Source: Eucalyptus grandis (taxonomy: Eukaryota; Streptophyta; Magnoliopsida; Myrtales; Myrtaceae). Taken from it: a DNA stretch of 64,000 bases. The notes under the pieces are model-generated. The model made no database searches, was not told the DNA's origin, and was given only the letters and a program-made list of their open reading frames with translations. A program made the position numbers and the translations under genes. Shown in pieces: positions 1 through 12,825 of this stretch; positions within the stretch are counted from its first letter, which is position 1; each line of letters begins with the position of its first letter. The stretch lies in contig NC_052622.1 of NCBI RefSeq assembly GCF_016545825.1, positions 48,218,770 to 48,282,769 of the forward strand, written 5' to 3'.

Positions 1-615
1 GTCACCGTCTCATGGTGCACGCGATATGAAGCTCAGCCGTGGGGTTAGCAAGGTTGCAGCCACGTGATGCTTGGCTGAACATTCCTCTCTCTCACATGTG
101 TTTCTCTCTATATTGTGGCCGTATATTCAATGTGTGTGGCCCTTCACCGAAACCCTACGCGAAAACCTTTTTATAGGCTGAAGATTAGGTTTTATTTTCC
201 TTTTCAAATCAGCATCCGCGAAGATTTCTTTTCGCACGCAATATCACTTTTCTTTTTTTTCCACATCTCCTGATTTTATCACCTAAAGATAAGATTGCAA
301 CCCGATTTTCTTAAATTCCAAAAATCCACCGTAATATTATTTCAAATCTCAATTTAGGTAATTCTTGTCATTAAAAGAAAACAGGCTCAGGCCAATTTAC
401 TTGCTTCGTGGGCTTAGTCCGACCTCGCCAAATTAAAGCTTAGAACTACTAAATCAAACCCATTTGTCACCGACCCAATGTAAATGCAAATTAAGAAACA
501 AATGCACCTAAAACTATATGCTATGCAATTAACTATTTTTTTCGGAATAAAATTAACCCTTAATTTTTTAATGCAATAAATGACTAAGCGGGTCACCAAA
601 ATTTAGGTGTCAACA
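1..615 (-). mobile_element. 3' LTR (partial) of LARD-like retrotransposon
   Basis: This segment repeats 8408-9019 in direct orientation at roughly 98% identity by eye, with a handful of substitutions and short indels. Read on the minus strand it begins TGTTGACACC at position 615, the usual TG start of an LTR. The rest of this LTR lies outside the window to the left, so the element's left target-site duplication cannot be examined. The high similarity of the two LTRs implies a fairly recent insertion. Confidence 0.85.
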
Positions 616-632
616 GCTGCCCCTCTTTGAAG
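616..632 (-). other. Polypurine tract next to 3' LTR
   Basis: On the minus strand the bases directly before the LTR start read CTTCAAAGAGGGGCAGC, a purine-rich run. A polypurine tract immediately upstream of the 3' LTR primes plus-strand DNA synthesis in LTR retrotransposons. Its position fixes the orientation of the element as minus. Confidence 0.7.
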
Positions 633-845
633 GTGAGCTCGAAGAGGTTGCCTTCAAAGACAAATTGAGACCTAAATTTTGGTCATGCACATGCAATGAA
701 TGATTTTTTTGTTGGAAAATGAATTCCATTTTTTAATGTAAATTATATGATGCATGAAAATACTAATGCAAATGATAGATGAACCTACCTGAAATAACTT
801 ACCTTCAAGGAGAATAGAGTAATTCGAGGTAGTGGGTGTTACTTG

Positions 846-1580
846 TCTAGGACCCGTACCATTCTACGGTCGCCTAGAATAGTAACATGACTTTGTGAAG
901 ATGCTGCTTTCCCAGGACCCGTACCATTCTACGGTCGCCCAGTATGACAGAAATGAGCTGCTTTCTCAGGACCCGTACCATTCTATGGTCGCCCAATACG
1001 GCAGAAAAGTTTTGTAAGGAACTGCTTTCCTAGGACCCGTACCATTCTACGGTCGCCCAAGACGGCAGAAATGTTTTGTAAGGAAATGCTTTCCCAGGAC
1101 CCGTACCATTCTACGGTCGCCCAGTACGGCAGAAATGTTTTTTAAGGAACTGTTTTCCCAGGACCCGTACCATTCTACGGTCGCCTAGTACATACGGCGA
1201 AAGGTTTTGTCTAGGACCCGTACCATTCTACGGTCGCCTAAACGGGGATTCATTTTCCAGGACCCGTACCATTCTACGGTCGCCCGAATAAGGAATAGGT
1301 GTTGTCAAGGACCCGTACCATTCTACGGTCGCCTCAACGAAGAAAATTATTTTTCAGGACCCGTACCATTCTACGGTCGCTGAATGAAGAAATTGCTTTT
1401 CCAGGGACCCGTACCATTCTACGGTCGCCTGTTAGAGCAATAAATGTTGTCTAGGACCCGTACCATTCTACGGTCGCCTAGATTGAGGTTTTGCTTGGCT
1501 AGGACCCGAACCATTCTTCGGTCGCCCAGCCTTGCGATAGAAATCATCCGACCAGGACCCGAACCATTCTTCGGTTGCCT
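846..1580 (-). repeat. 14-copy hairpin-forming tandem array
   Basis: Fourteen copies of a ~24-bp core, GGACCCGTACC followed by ATTCTACGGTCGCC, recur every 47-64 bp with variable spacers. Each core contains CCGTA-CCATTC-TACGG, a perfect 5-bp inverted repeat with a 6-base loop. The last two copies change to CCGAA...TTCGG, keeping the pairing. The flanks also pair in several copies: TCTAGG/CCTAGA in copies 1 and 12, TTCAG/CTGAA in copy 10, GGCTAGG/CCCAGCC in copy 13. Tandem arrays in the 3' untranslated part of plant LTR elements are known, but this paired variation is unusual. Confidence 0.9.
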
Positions 1581-1649
1581 TAATCGATTGAATCTGGATG
1601 AAAAATCTTTGGGGGACAACTCCATTGAGTGTCGGTGTAAAGGACTCTA

Positions 1650-1800
1650 GGCTACGAAAGCACGCCAGGTCGATAAAAGAAATCCTGGCTACGGAAGCAC
1701 GCCGGTTCGATAAAATGGACTCTGGGCTACGAAAGCACGCCAGTTCGATAAAATAGACTCTGGGCTACGAAAGCACACCCGGTCGATATAATTGGACAAC
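1650..1800 (-). repeat. 4-copy ~38-bp tandem array
   Basis: Four copies of a unit containing GGCTACGAAAGCACGCC followed by a TCGATAAAA-like tail begin near 1650, 1687, 1725 and 1763. Short arms flank the core and can pair (CTGG...CCAG in copy 3, GGG...CCC in copy 4). The array directly follows the hairpin array, so two unrelated repeat families sit side by side in the same part of the element. Confidence 0.85.
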
Positions 1801-2845
1801 TTGACCAAGTCAAGTGTCGATGTACTTGAGAGAGAATACCTACACAATGACAAGTATTTTAGAGTATGGTAGAGATATACTTACTCGATGATATCTCGAT
1901 TCTTGGGGATATGTCTTTTGGAATTTGGATATCCCGTGGAGGTCTTTCACCTCATGGTGGAGGTTTCTCATCTCCTAATATCATGAAACATTCTGAAAGG
2001 AACTTGAATTACCTATCAGACATGATTTAAAGCAAAAACTGATATGCATTCATCAAAGAGATAAACAAATTGAGCTACTCTAGAATGTATATTTCAAAAT
2101 TCAATGAGATTTTCATCAACTCAATCGGGGTCCATGCATAATGACCTTTGCATCACCCAAATTTCCACTAGAAAGAATTATCATTCAAGACAATCTTCAC
2201 TCATGACATGGATTTCCTAAGAATACCAAATGAGAGACCTTCAGTTAGAAAGGACTTTCACTCACTCTCATTTAGAGGCTATTTTATGAGAATCACTCCA
2301 TCTCATTGTCATCATACTAACAAGGGTCCGAGTTTTCTCGTAAGCGTACGACCTTACTAATCGAGAGGTCTTTAATAGGGACCGTAATGTGGGCTCGGTC
2401 AACGGCTTAACAAAGGGACTCTTTGAGTCAAGGCAATTGAAAGAACAATTTTGTAATCATCTCCGGGTTTACAAGTCAAGAACCCTGCAAAATGAGAAAG
2501 ATATAATCTTGCTCGCACTTCTTCAAGCAATGCTTAAAACATGTGAACCTCTATGTTAACTCAAGTGCCCTAATCGAAGAGACTTTGTAAGGGACGTAAC
2601 ATAGGTTAGGTTCATGGGTTGAGAAATGAAAGGATCATCGGGCTCAAAATGTGTGTAAAGGGTGAAAGTTGGTGATCATCTTGGCATTGCCACCAGTTTT
2701 CTTTTTCATCATCGGGGATTGTCTTCATGAAATGCCCCATTGATTGTAAAAACTCAACTTTTGAGTTCTTTGAGTATTACCCCAATGGGATTCAATTCTT
2801 GCAATTGAGAGTCACCTTATCTTGACTTTCTTTTTTTCATCTATG

Positions 2846-2980
2846 GGCATTGGCCTTGCTTTTACCAGGCACACCGCTTTTCATGCCCCTAGTTCTTATT
2901 CATTTTTTTTCACTTTTTTTTCATAGGCATTGGCCTTGCTTTTACCATGCACACTGCTTTTTCATGCCCCTTAGTTCTAT
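2846..2980. repeat. 80-bp tandem duplication inside retrotransposon
   Basis: The sequence GGCATTGGCCTTGCTTTTAC occurs at 2846 and again at 2926, each time followed by a near-identical stretch ending in TCATGCCCC..TAGTTCT. This makes two tandem copies of about 80 bp with a variable T-run at the junction. Confidence 0.8.
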
Positions 2981-5900
2981 TTTGAATTCTATGCATTCAT
3001 CAAGCAATTACACTTTGAATGACATTCGAACTTTTCAAGAGTCTTCATCTGCCTTTTGCCTTGCCCCAGTGTGGGGGATGATCACCAACTGGGTTTAAAG
3101 AAATGAAAAATTGCAGGCTCAAATGGGCTGTGCAAAGGATATAAGTATGTAGGGTAGAGAAAGAAATGCTCTTCGTCATCCTAAGGCACTTAAATTACCA
3201 CATGAATTAAATGTAATAGCATGACAAGAAGATTGATGCAAGTGAAAGCAAGAAAATTTCAATCCATTCACTTTACTTTATGGTGCTATCTTACCCTCCA
3301 ATTTGCCCCAAAGTGGGGTGGTTCTTGACAGGGGTAATTTGAAAAGAATCTCCACAAGTGTATAAGGCTCAAAAGGGGTTAAGCAATGTATCACCTATAG
3401 TGTTTGGGATAGAGAAATGAACTGCCCCTCATCATTTCGGTCATCGTACCTTTTGCGAGAGAACTCTTTACCTTGTAGATATGGAACTTCCTACACTTAT
3501 CTCACAAGTGTATAAGTAAGGGACTGTGTATAGGATAAGGCTTGCCTTTCATCATCATGATACGTCTCATTTAGCATTCTTAAACATTGATGTCACTCCA
3601 TTGAGTTGTCTATCTTGACAAATCTCCACATGAAATTGGTGAGCTAAATCAATATGAAAATTTTCTTTTCGAAAGAGTTGAGCAACTTTAAGCATAAAAA
3701 GCTTTTGTGACTTCAAACAAACAATTTACCATACTCAAAAATTCTTTCATAAGTATGAAAAACATGATTGCAAGCATTCATTCAATGAATTGTCCCACGA
3801 AGGGATTGTCTTAGCAATGGATGTCCTTGGATTGTCTCTATCAATCAAAAGTGAAAATCCGTTTTTTTGATTTGATGAATACTCCATTCTGGCTTTTGCT
3901 CCTGCACAAGAGAACGTGCATGAATAGGATAGTATGCAACTCAAAGTAAACTCAAATTGCACAACCATTTTGGCTCGGATTGAGATTTTGTCTCGGTCAT
4001 GTCACTACTAGAATCTGTAGTGCCCCCAATTCGTCATCCGCAAGGAAAAGAATAGAGTGTCAATTCCAGAATTAATTATATTCATGAACACAATGTATCC
4101 ATTTCATCCAAGACAGATTATCCTCTTTTGATTTGTTCCATTATTTTCTCATGGAAATGAGAAACTTCATTTGGCCTTCGAGAATGACATCTCACACAAA
4201 TTGTTATGAGATGTGCCACATATCACACTTTGGAATCAAGATGTTTTTCTTCACTCTTGGGATATGTCATCAAGATCGTTAGGAAATGATCATTTGCCCC
4301 CACGTCTATTTTTCCTCTCGGATGTATGTTCCCAAATCAATGGGCCCACTATCATTGGAAATTGATGCGTTATTTTCAAACGCCTCTTTGTTATGCTCTG
4401 AGACATGAAGTAAATGAGTCAGAAAATTAAACAGGGCTAATCTAATGCATGCTTTTGGAAATGGCTTAAAAAATGATTTTTTTAAATTCTTTTTGGATGA
4501 GGAAGCATGAAGAAGCCCAGTCCTCAAAATTCTCCTTGGATGATATTTTCTTTTTATTGTTGGATATCGTCATTGGGACTGGTTTGGCATACCCCATCAT
4601 GTCCTCAAAACAAAACTTGTAATTCTATTGATATCCATCAATCAAATTACATTTATTGGAATGTGATGCTCAAGCACAGAATAAATTGAAATCAATTCCT
4701 AAAAAGCAATAAGAATTCCCATGCAGGGGAAGGTGCATGCCCCTAATTAAATAAGGAAATCGAACTACTTAAGACCATGAATCATGTGTACTTGAATTCT
4801 TCACCCTTCTTGATCTTGTGATGCAAGCCCTTCAGGTTTGATATTCTTCCATAGATATGTTGCTACCCTCTTCATGATGGCATCAAATTCGACTACCTCA
4901 GGAAAATGAGACAATTCAAAAGGTCTTCTTGGCTATCTTTTTGGAGTTGCAATTTCTCACTAAAGATAAATTGCAGCACTTTTGCTTGACGAGATAAGCT
5001 CTTCTTTTATTTGTCATTTTAGCTCTCAATCATGAACAGATGGGTGAGCGGGATCGTTCCATATTCACCTAATTCAAATGAACGGGAACGAGTAAGCATG
5101 AAGTGTAAATAGAAAGTCGATCCATGACAATGATCTAATCGATTTTTCCATTTTTTTCATTTATTCATGAAAAGTTCTTACAAGAAGGGCATTTCCTAAA
5201 AATGGACTAGGAAAATAAAGATAGACACCCTAACAAGACCAAATTTCCTAAACATGAATTGAAAACAAATTCTCCAAAGTTTTTTTTGGCAAATGATTCA
5301 TTGCATGGCAATTTCCTCATTTAATTTATAATTGACAAATGAATTAGATCAAACGACTAACCTAGATTGTCATGGATAGACCAAAAAGTAAATTGCATAG
5401 TATAGAGATAGAAGACTTACTTCACCAAGGAAAATTAATGGCAATCACATAGACATGCGCATGATAAGTGGCTCGATTTCTACTCTATAAGGCTTATCAA
5501 GGTGGAGCCACAAGGATGATCGGACTAGCCACGGGCTTGTGGACTATGTCGGGTCCTCATGACTCCGGCTTGGTCAAAGAGCCGACCCGGGTCGCGAGCA
5601 TGCGGACCGAGGTGGGTACTCTTGACACCATGAAAGAAACCGGGATTGAGATGGGCGACTCGTACCGCGAGCATGCGGTCGGAGTGGTATCCATCTCAAT
5701 ACCATCATAAATGATCCTATGCGGCCCAGGTCCGGCGGCAGGTTGTGTGTGCAACAGTGTAGTGCTAGATGCAAGGCATGCACGGCAGTTTATATCAAGC
5801 AACACTTCGTTCGTGAAAATAAACCATACATTCCTACACCTCCCTGCAAAACAAAGGTTAGCAAACACTTCCCCTTATACCTCCCATCTTGCAAAAACAT

Positions 5901-6010
5901 CTAACACCTTAAATGTTAGGGACGTACCTGGAATCCTCATTTTGCCAAACAAAAATTCTTTCAAAAGAAAAGAAAAATTGGCCTAAGTCCACTAAGAGTT
6001 TCAACTCAAG

Positions 6011-6031
6011 TCCCCAGCGGAGTCGCCAAGC
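6011..6031 (-). other. Primer-binding-site-like sequence
   Basis: On the minus strand, the bases just inside the LTR end read CTTGGCGACTCCGCTGGGGA. This resembles the TGGCG...GGGGA binding sites found after the 5' LTR of many plant elements. I could not assign the primer tRNA with certainty; the sequence partly resembles the complement of a tRNA-Asp 3' end. Confidence 0.6.
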
Positions 6032-9019
6032 TGTCGCGACCAATTTTTCGGGGAGTTTGAACCACTTAGGGTTTGGCTAATGGATTGTTAAGCCTAGACT
6101 TAACTTGGGCTCTCCCAAGCCCATACCAATTCGCGACTTAGGTTTAAGTTCTTAACATGCAATTGAATTTTAACTAGGAGTCGCCACTAATCTATTTTTG
6201 GTAGGTCGATTAGAAACCCAAGTAAAATAATGGGAGAATTACTTTACTTCTACGAACAGGCAGACTATGGGTACGGGGGACTTGATTACGCTAGATTTCT
6301 CTAACGCCCTTTCGGTACCATTTCTCTTATTTAAAAAAAAGGTTTTGCAAGCAGCTTGAATTGATTTTAAACTAATTCCCTAACATGTGAGGTGTTCATG
6401 CAGGTGTGCGAGGTGTTCATGCAGGTGCGCAAACCACCAATTTAACACCCAAGTAAAGCAATAAATAAATTGCAGGACTTACCTCAAAGCAACGAAAGCA
6501 TCTGCAATGTTAAATTAAAATCCACATCAACAACCCTAGATATGGTTTCTAATTAACACGCAATTTTTGTTTTGTTTTCACTTAATTAATGAAAATCATG
6601 CAATATGCAATGCAATATTAACTAAATGACCTAATCCTAATGACATGTAATTTCTAATTAAATGGGCCTAGCAAAAATCACTAAATGACGTGCATAGTAT
6701 GAACCTAATTCTATAAAACGTGCACATGATTTTTATTTTCCTAATAAGTATGCAATCTATCATAATATGCAATGACGTGCAAAAATGTCCTAATTCTAAA
6801 TTTTTTATGAAATTCGAAATTTAAAATTGCCAAATAATTAAACATGCAATTTAAATTAATGAGAAGAAAATATGATATCCTAAATTAATGTTTTTGGTCT
6901 TTTTATTTAAGAAATTGAAATAAATTTCCTATCCTAAACATGCAACATAACATTAAAACCAGTAACATCCTAACATGCATTTAACCTAACTCAATTATTA
7001 TTATTTTTTTTTTTTGGGTTTTCCCTTACGGGAGCAATCAAATAAAGGCATCGAGAATAGCACTGCAACAAATCAAGCAAGATATCATCCATGTCCATTT
7101 AATTTTGGAAATAAATTGACGAATCGTATCTCGCGCATGAGATCGGATCGGTCAATTTTTAAATAAAAACCACGAATCGTATCTCGAGCGTGAGATCGGA
7201 TTGGTGATTTTCCGTGCGATTGCGGGTCGTATTTCGAGCATGAAATCGGACCATCAATCATATGCACATTGCGGAATTAGGAAGATTTCCTAATTTAGAA
7301 GACTACTCGAGTTGCGAATATCGGTCATGTGCATCAACAAACATATCAAATAAGGAAACGGAATTTTCGGAAATTAAAATAATCAAAATTTTTACCTATT
7401 CCGAATATTAATTTCCAATTTGGACTTTGCGCAATTGGACCGGGGCTGCAACCGGCGCTTCGGGTGGGACAAGCGATGGGCGTTTATGGCCAATGAACCT
7501 ACAAAGGCAGAACTTTTACGGGATGGCCCGGCTCATGGATGAACTCGCGATAGGCTCGGCACGGCGTTAGGAGAACAAGTTGTCTCGTGGTGGATCACAA
7601 GTGGCTCATCAATGTCTTCAGTTCGTTGAGGCACGTCGACAAAGAAAAGGACAAGGACGGCAAAGCAGGTTTGCTCGGCTTGCGATTGTTGACCCACGGT
7701 GGACGTAATTTACCGAGACAGGACTCGCATTGAGGATCTCCGTGAAGCCTCTTGGGATTTGTTAATACTCAAATGTGGGGTCTCTCCTTGGTGTTTTCTA
7801 CAATGACGAGGATGTGGGCAGAACCTGAAAAAAAGAATTAAGAAAAGAATGTTAGTGGAATGCAAATATGTGATATTGATGAAGGATCGGCTTCCCCTTT
7901 CTTGTCCTTTGGCAAAAAGCTTCCTCTGCTTCTCTCGCCTTGGACCACTCCAGACAAAGAGCACCGCTTCAAAGGCTTCTCTTCTTTTTTATGCTTTTGG
8001 TCACTCTCGTCCTCTCTGGATCGGCGATTGTGGGCAATTGGCAACGACAGGATCGTGGCCGCTTGAATCGGAACGTTGTATGGGATGACTTGTAGGCGAG
8101 GCAGAACAGGTGGCCTTTGATGATGAGTGAACGCGTCGAATTGTGGATTGATCCTTTTTGCCCACACGACTGAATTTGGAGTTCGGACTTCACCACGTTG
8201 GCTCGACATCTTTTGCAAGTCGAGAATGGATCTTCTGCGGAATTGTCTTCTTTGACTGGATAATATTCAACTTGAATACTTTCGGCAAGAGAACCTCTCC
8301 TGGGACCGCTGGAACTCAACGATGAGGGTAGAGCTCGGGGCACGTCGGGACAAAGCAGCTCGAGCAAGGCTTCACGGCTTCGTTGTTGACGAGGAGGCGC
8401 GGCAATGGTCACCGTCTCATGGTGCACGCGATATGAAGCTCGGCCGTGGGGTTAGCAAGGTTGCAGCCACGTGATGCTTGGCTGAACATTCCTCTCTCTC
8501 ACATGTGTTTTCTCTCTATATTGTGGCCGTATATTCAATGTGTGGCCCTTCACCGAAACCCTACGCGAAAACCTTTTATAAATGAAGATTAGGGTTTTAT
8601 TTTCCTTTTCAAATCAAAGATCCGCGAAGATTTCTTTTCGCACGCAATATCACTTTTCTTTTTTTTTCCACATCTCCTGATTTTATCACCTAAAGATAAG
8701 ATTGCAACCCGATTTTCTTAAATTCCAAAATCCACCGTAATATTATTTCAAATCTCAATTTAGGTAATTCTTGTCATTAAAAGAAAACAGGCTCAGGCCA
8801 ATTTACTTGCTTCGTGGGCTTAGTCCGACCTGCCAAATTAAAGCTTAGAACTACTAAATCAAACCCATTTGTCACCGACCCAATGTAAATGCAAATTAAG
8901 AAACAAATGCACCTAAAACTATATGCTATGCAATTAACTATTTTTTCGGAATAAAATTAACCCTTAATTTTTTAATGCAATAAATGACTAAGCGGGTCGC
9001 CAAAATTTAGGTGTCAACA
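6032..9019 (-). mobile_element. 5' LTR (complete, ~3 kb)
   Basis: On the minus strand the LTR starts TGTTGACACC at 9019 and ends GGTCGCGACA at 6032, giving the canonical TG...CA ends. Its outer ~612 bp (8408-9019) match the partial LTR at 1-615. The length, 2988 bp, is long for a plant LTR. A candidate 5-bp target-site duplication would be TTGGA at 9020-9024, but its partner lies outside the window. A ~20-bp direct repeat lies at about 6381-6425 and a three-copy repeat at 7119-7260. No coding sequence was recognised in it. Confidence 0.8.
7119..7260. repeat. Three ~52-bp tandem repeats inside the LTR
   Basis: CGAATCGTATCTCG begins near 7120 and 7173, and a diverged form GGGTCGTATTTCGAG begins near 7224. 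Each is followed by a (G/A)CATGA(G/A)ATCGGA-like segment. Spacing is 52-53 bp. Confidence 0.75.
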
Positions 9020-12000
9020 TTGGAGAATCACACAAAGACATAAAAAAAAAAAAAAAAACAAAAACTTATTTTAGATTTCGAGATTCTACATACTTAAAAT
9101 TTGAAAATTACCCATTGAAATAGGTTTCTCAATTTTTAGAACTTGAAACTTATTCTACATACCTTGAAATCTAGAACCGAACACGCTCCTATTAGTCTGG
9201 TTCTTCGACTCGAGATTTTATCATGAAATCATGCTTATCCCTAATTGGCAAAAGGGCAAAGTCAAATTCCTTTTAGGCAAGATTTGCTTTCGCTTCATTT
9301 GCTTGTGAAATTTTGAGTCAAACTAGTAGACCTCGTCTTGGAAAAAATAGTTTGTAGAAAAAAGAAACCAAATTGAAGTTTACGATTTGGCCTTTCTAGA
9401 TTAAATTACCGTTTAAATTTGATTGGTAAAGGAATCTTTGCATGGGTGAATTTATACGAAGACGAACTTTTAATATTATATCCACATGGATGCGGTTGAC
9501 CAAAACATGAACTCGACGGCCCGGACCTTTCTCGGCCCAAATGCACTTTCGACTGGCCTGGACAAGGGCCTATGGTCGTAAAGACATTATCGACATTTGA
9601 GAAATGAGAGAGAAATTGAAAAAATAAAATCCACAAAGGGTTCTCGAACCTTGTTTCATACTCAACTGGTATGTTAACCTTCCCCTGTCATGGTATAAAC
9701 TTTTGTCATGAAAATAGCGTTAGTATTTTATTTAATTCAGCGTAAAAATAAAAAGTTCCAAAATAATAAGATCGTTTATTCATTTTGTCAATAAAGACAT
9801 AATCCGAACACATCATAATCATCTCATTCAGCTCACTAAGTGATATTGTTCCTCATAATGTGATAAGTTTAATTTATATACGCCATCATAAAATCTAAAT
9901 ATACCTTGTGGTTTCATAAAAATACAAAAGGCTAATAAATTAGCAGATGATTGAACGAATGAATTCTATAACTTTTTGGGATATGATATAAGTAAAAACA
10001 TTGACATTATCCCTTCATAATTAAGTTGGAAAATCAATTTTTTCAAAGCAGGATTTGATCGTAATTATTAGAAGCATGAGAAAAAATAATATCGAAAGAT
10101 GGAATAATAAAGACTAAAATGTAACGATTCGTCTTGACAATAACACATAAAATGCGAAAATGACGGAGGGAAAGTAAATTTGGCACTTAAATGTAAAATT
10201 GAGAAAATGGAAAAAAAAAAAAAGAAGAAGAAGAAGAAGGAAGAAGCAAAGTTTATAAAATTGGGACCAAAAAAAAAAAAAAGAGAAAAAGAAGGAGGGG
10301 GTGATTATGACAAAGAAAATCAAAGAGAGAGAGAGGGAGAGGGTGACACGTGTCCTCCCAAAACTCTTCTTTCGTATGTTGTGTAGATAGATATGGGAAG
10401 ATATAGATTATTGCAACTTTGATCTATTTCACATATTTGTGGATTTTCTGTTGAAAGCAAGCAAAGCGAAGAGCCATCAATTAACTTGTGTTCCATTTGA
10501 TATCTATTATCGAGTTCAAGGAAAGGTTTTCGGACACGCCGCCCAAGAATTTACTCTTAATTATATATTTATAACTAGTAAGCTCCTAGGGCTAGAATTT
10601 CTCGAACGCACCAGCCAGCTACGCCTTCTCGAAAGGGTTCGCAATTCACGAATTCATTGGAAACTAGCTTGACTTGCGATTTTATGAGTTTTTTTTTTTT
10701 TTTTTTTGAAAGAGCTAAAAGTTAAAGCTACATAGGGCAAAAACCTCAAAACTCAATTCACCAACGTAGAGGTGGGGAACTCTCCAATCACCATGCTGCA
10801 TTGTTTATTAGATGCTAGTTATTATTTCCTTTCCAACATAGGAATTTGCTCAAAATGGGTATTCAATTCACCAAATTAGAGGTTGATTTGATATCTTCTT
10901 TCATAGGAACCGCATTACCAGTCTAGGTTTGCTTAGTTATGGGTATTAAATGCTAGGTGTTTAATAAGGCTCCCATTTTTTTAGTTTGTTCTACCCTAAC
11001 TCATAACTCACTCTCATACTTTTGCTTTGTCTATTTGCAGAGCTTGGAAGTCTAATCCAACACTTAAAACTAAGACCTTAGTGGGTAACTAGCCAAATGT
11101 GTTTGATTTTATTCTTTTGCTCCCTTGAACAAAAAAAAAGAATATAAATCTGTTTAGTAACTTTTTTGTTAACAATATCAAGAAGTTAAGAAAAAAAGTT
11201 ACTTCTTTGGTTTTAGGAAAAACTTCATAATCAATCCCACTATCCTTTTTTTCCCCTCTCTCTCTCTCTTCTCTCCTCTTCTTTTCCTCTTCTTCTTCTT
11301 ATTCTTATTCCTTTCGTTGGTTGCCGGCCTCGACAATGGGCGGCAATGCTGCCTAGATTTGGGTGAGGTCAAGCCTGGCCCAACCAAGGCAAGGCTAAGC
11401 CTTGCCCAGTCGCTAGCCCTCGTTTGGCCAGTGATTGCCCATCATCTAGGCTAGCAACTAGTGAAAGGAAGAAGAAAAATAAGAAAAGAGAAAAAAAAAT
11501 AGAAAACTATAAAAAATTATTTAAAAATTAAAAGAAATTCTAAGTTTGAAAGGAATTTAAGGATTATACCAAATGCATTTCTATTCAAGGAATATAAATT
11601 TTGTTTAGTTACTAAACACCTTCAAATGCTCGAAAGTTGTCCGAGAATAAAATTAGAAAAAATCATTCTTGAGCAAAAATTGTTTCTAGGAATATAATAG
11701 TTACCAAATGCCTCATAAACATTCTCACCCTTAGCCCCTTGATAAGGTAGGGGCTCAAATTTCCCACCTCCTCTTAGTGGTCATTGAGGCAACCACTAGT
11801 GGTTAATAAAGGCATGCATGATAATCATTCAATTTCTGTTTTATACTTATTTTTGGAATAGAAATCCACTTGATAATGTAATTTCATTTTTTTTATATTT
11901 CTAAAATAATTTTTAGTTCAAAAACAAGTTTGAAATATAAATAAAAAGTAAAAATTTTATACTTATTTGACTTTAGAATAGAAATATGAAATAAAAATTA

Positions 12001-12381
12001 TTCTCATCACTTGTTTTTGCTACTAGCCCACCCACTCGTCTTTGTTGCCCACCATCCGCCGCCCCTTGCCATCCCTCGAGGTTCATTGCTATCCATCACC
12101 GCCGATTGTTGGTTGCTGCGATTGGTTATCACCACTGATGGTACCTCATTGTCCATTGTCGTTTGTTGCCATCGCTTGCCATCGCTAGTCACCGCCACCG
12201 GATACACCCCGCCATCTACTGCCACTTGAGATGGAGAAATTTGTGTAGTTATCAAACAATAAAATCTTGTGTCATTATCAAATACGTATTTTTACTCAAA
12301 AATTCAGTCAAAAATATAAATAGAATAATGTATTTTTGTTCTAAAAATCAATTTATGATCGAATAGTTATCGTTTGCACTC
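9020..12381. other. Intergenic, AT-rich, no gene recognised
   Basis: I see no convincing gene here. The stretch holds poly-A/T runs, a purine run at about 10205-10350 including a (GA)n segment, and two blocks (about 11120-11720 and 11820-12370) in which AT-rich arms surround a GC-rich centre. The second block has loosely complementary ends (GATAATCATTCAAT against GATAACTATTCGAT) and may be a decayed inverted-repeat transposon. I could not define borders for either block. Confidence 0.5.
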
Positions 12382-12384
12382 TAA

Positions 12385-12771
12385 GACTCCTTTTACTTTA
12401 CGAAATGAATGATTTATAATTTTTGTTTAGAGAATGATCGTTTGCATCGCTTAGTAAAAATGACCAAATGAAAAATACTTTCATCGTGTATAAAATTGTT
12501 AGGCATAAATTATCATCAATAATAAAAACGTTTTCTATCGACTAATTATTTCAAGAGATATAAACAATCATTTTTATAAAAAATATTTTCCAATTTTTTT
12601 CATGAAAGAAATGAATTGCTTATATTTCCTACAAAAATGAAAGAATGAAAAATATTTTCATGGTCCACAAAAATATTTTGACGTAAATTATTGGCAATCA
12701 TAAAAATATTTTTCACTAGTTAATTATATCAATCGATATAAATAATCATTTTTTGAGAAACAAGCGGAGTC
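12385..12771. mobile_element. PIF/Harbinger-type MITE, 387 bp
   Basis: The left end reads GACTCCTTTTACTTTACGAA and the complement of the right end reads GACTCCGCTTGTTTCTCAAA, giving imperfect terminal inverted repeats. TAA flanks both sides (12382-12384 and 12772-12774), the 3-bp target duplication typical of this superfamily. The interior is AT-rich and non-coding. Confidence 0.65.
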
Positions 12772-12825
12772 TAAGATAAATGAATGATTTACGAGCGAAA
12801 AAAGAACTTGTGAAAGTAATAAGGA

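Larger units (their letters stand above)
616..6031 (-). mobile_element. Non-coding interior of LARD-like LTR retrotransposon
   Basis: The 5.4-kb interior lies between the polypurine tract and the PBS-like site. No open frame longer than about 100 codons occurs and none shows gag, protease, reverse transcriptase, RNase H or integrase motifs. The element therefore looks non-autonomous (large retrotransposon derivative) and would depend on proteins from a related element. The end next to the 3' LTR carries two tandem-repeat arrays (846-1580 and 1650-1800) and an 80-bp duplication. With two LTRs of about 3 kb the full element would be about 11.4 kb. The lineage is uncertain; I suspect Ty3/Gypsy from the PBS-like sequence and the 3' repeats. 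Confidence 0.7.

Noticed and set aside
846..1580. Looks like a CRISPR array (regular ~24-bp repeats with 23-40-bp variable spacers)
   Set aside because: The window is plant nuclear DNA, spacers are related to each other and partly complementary, and the array sits inside an LTR retrotransposon without cas genes.
5557..5868. 103-codon minus-strand open frame in the retrotransposon interior
   Set aside because: It has no gag or pol motif, and overlapping frames on the other strand are equally open; chance is likely.
9631..9690. Possible tRNA-like segment (GGTTCTCGAACC)
   Set aside because: The T-arm-like words occur without a matching acceptor stem or anticodon arm.
10180..10386. Lysine-rich open frame
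   Set aside because: It is a translation of a purine-rich low-complexity run with no plausible gene context.
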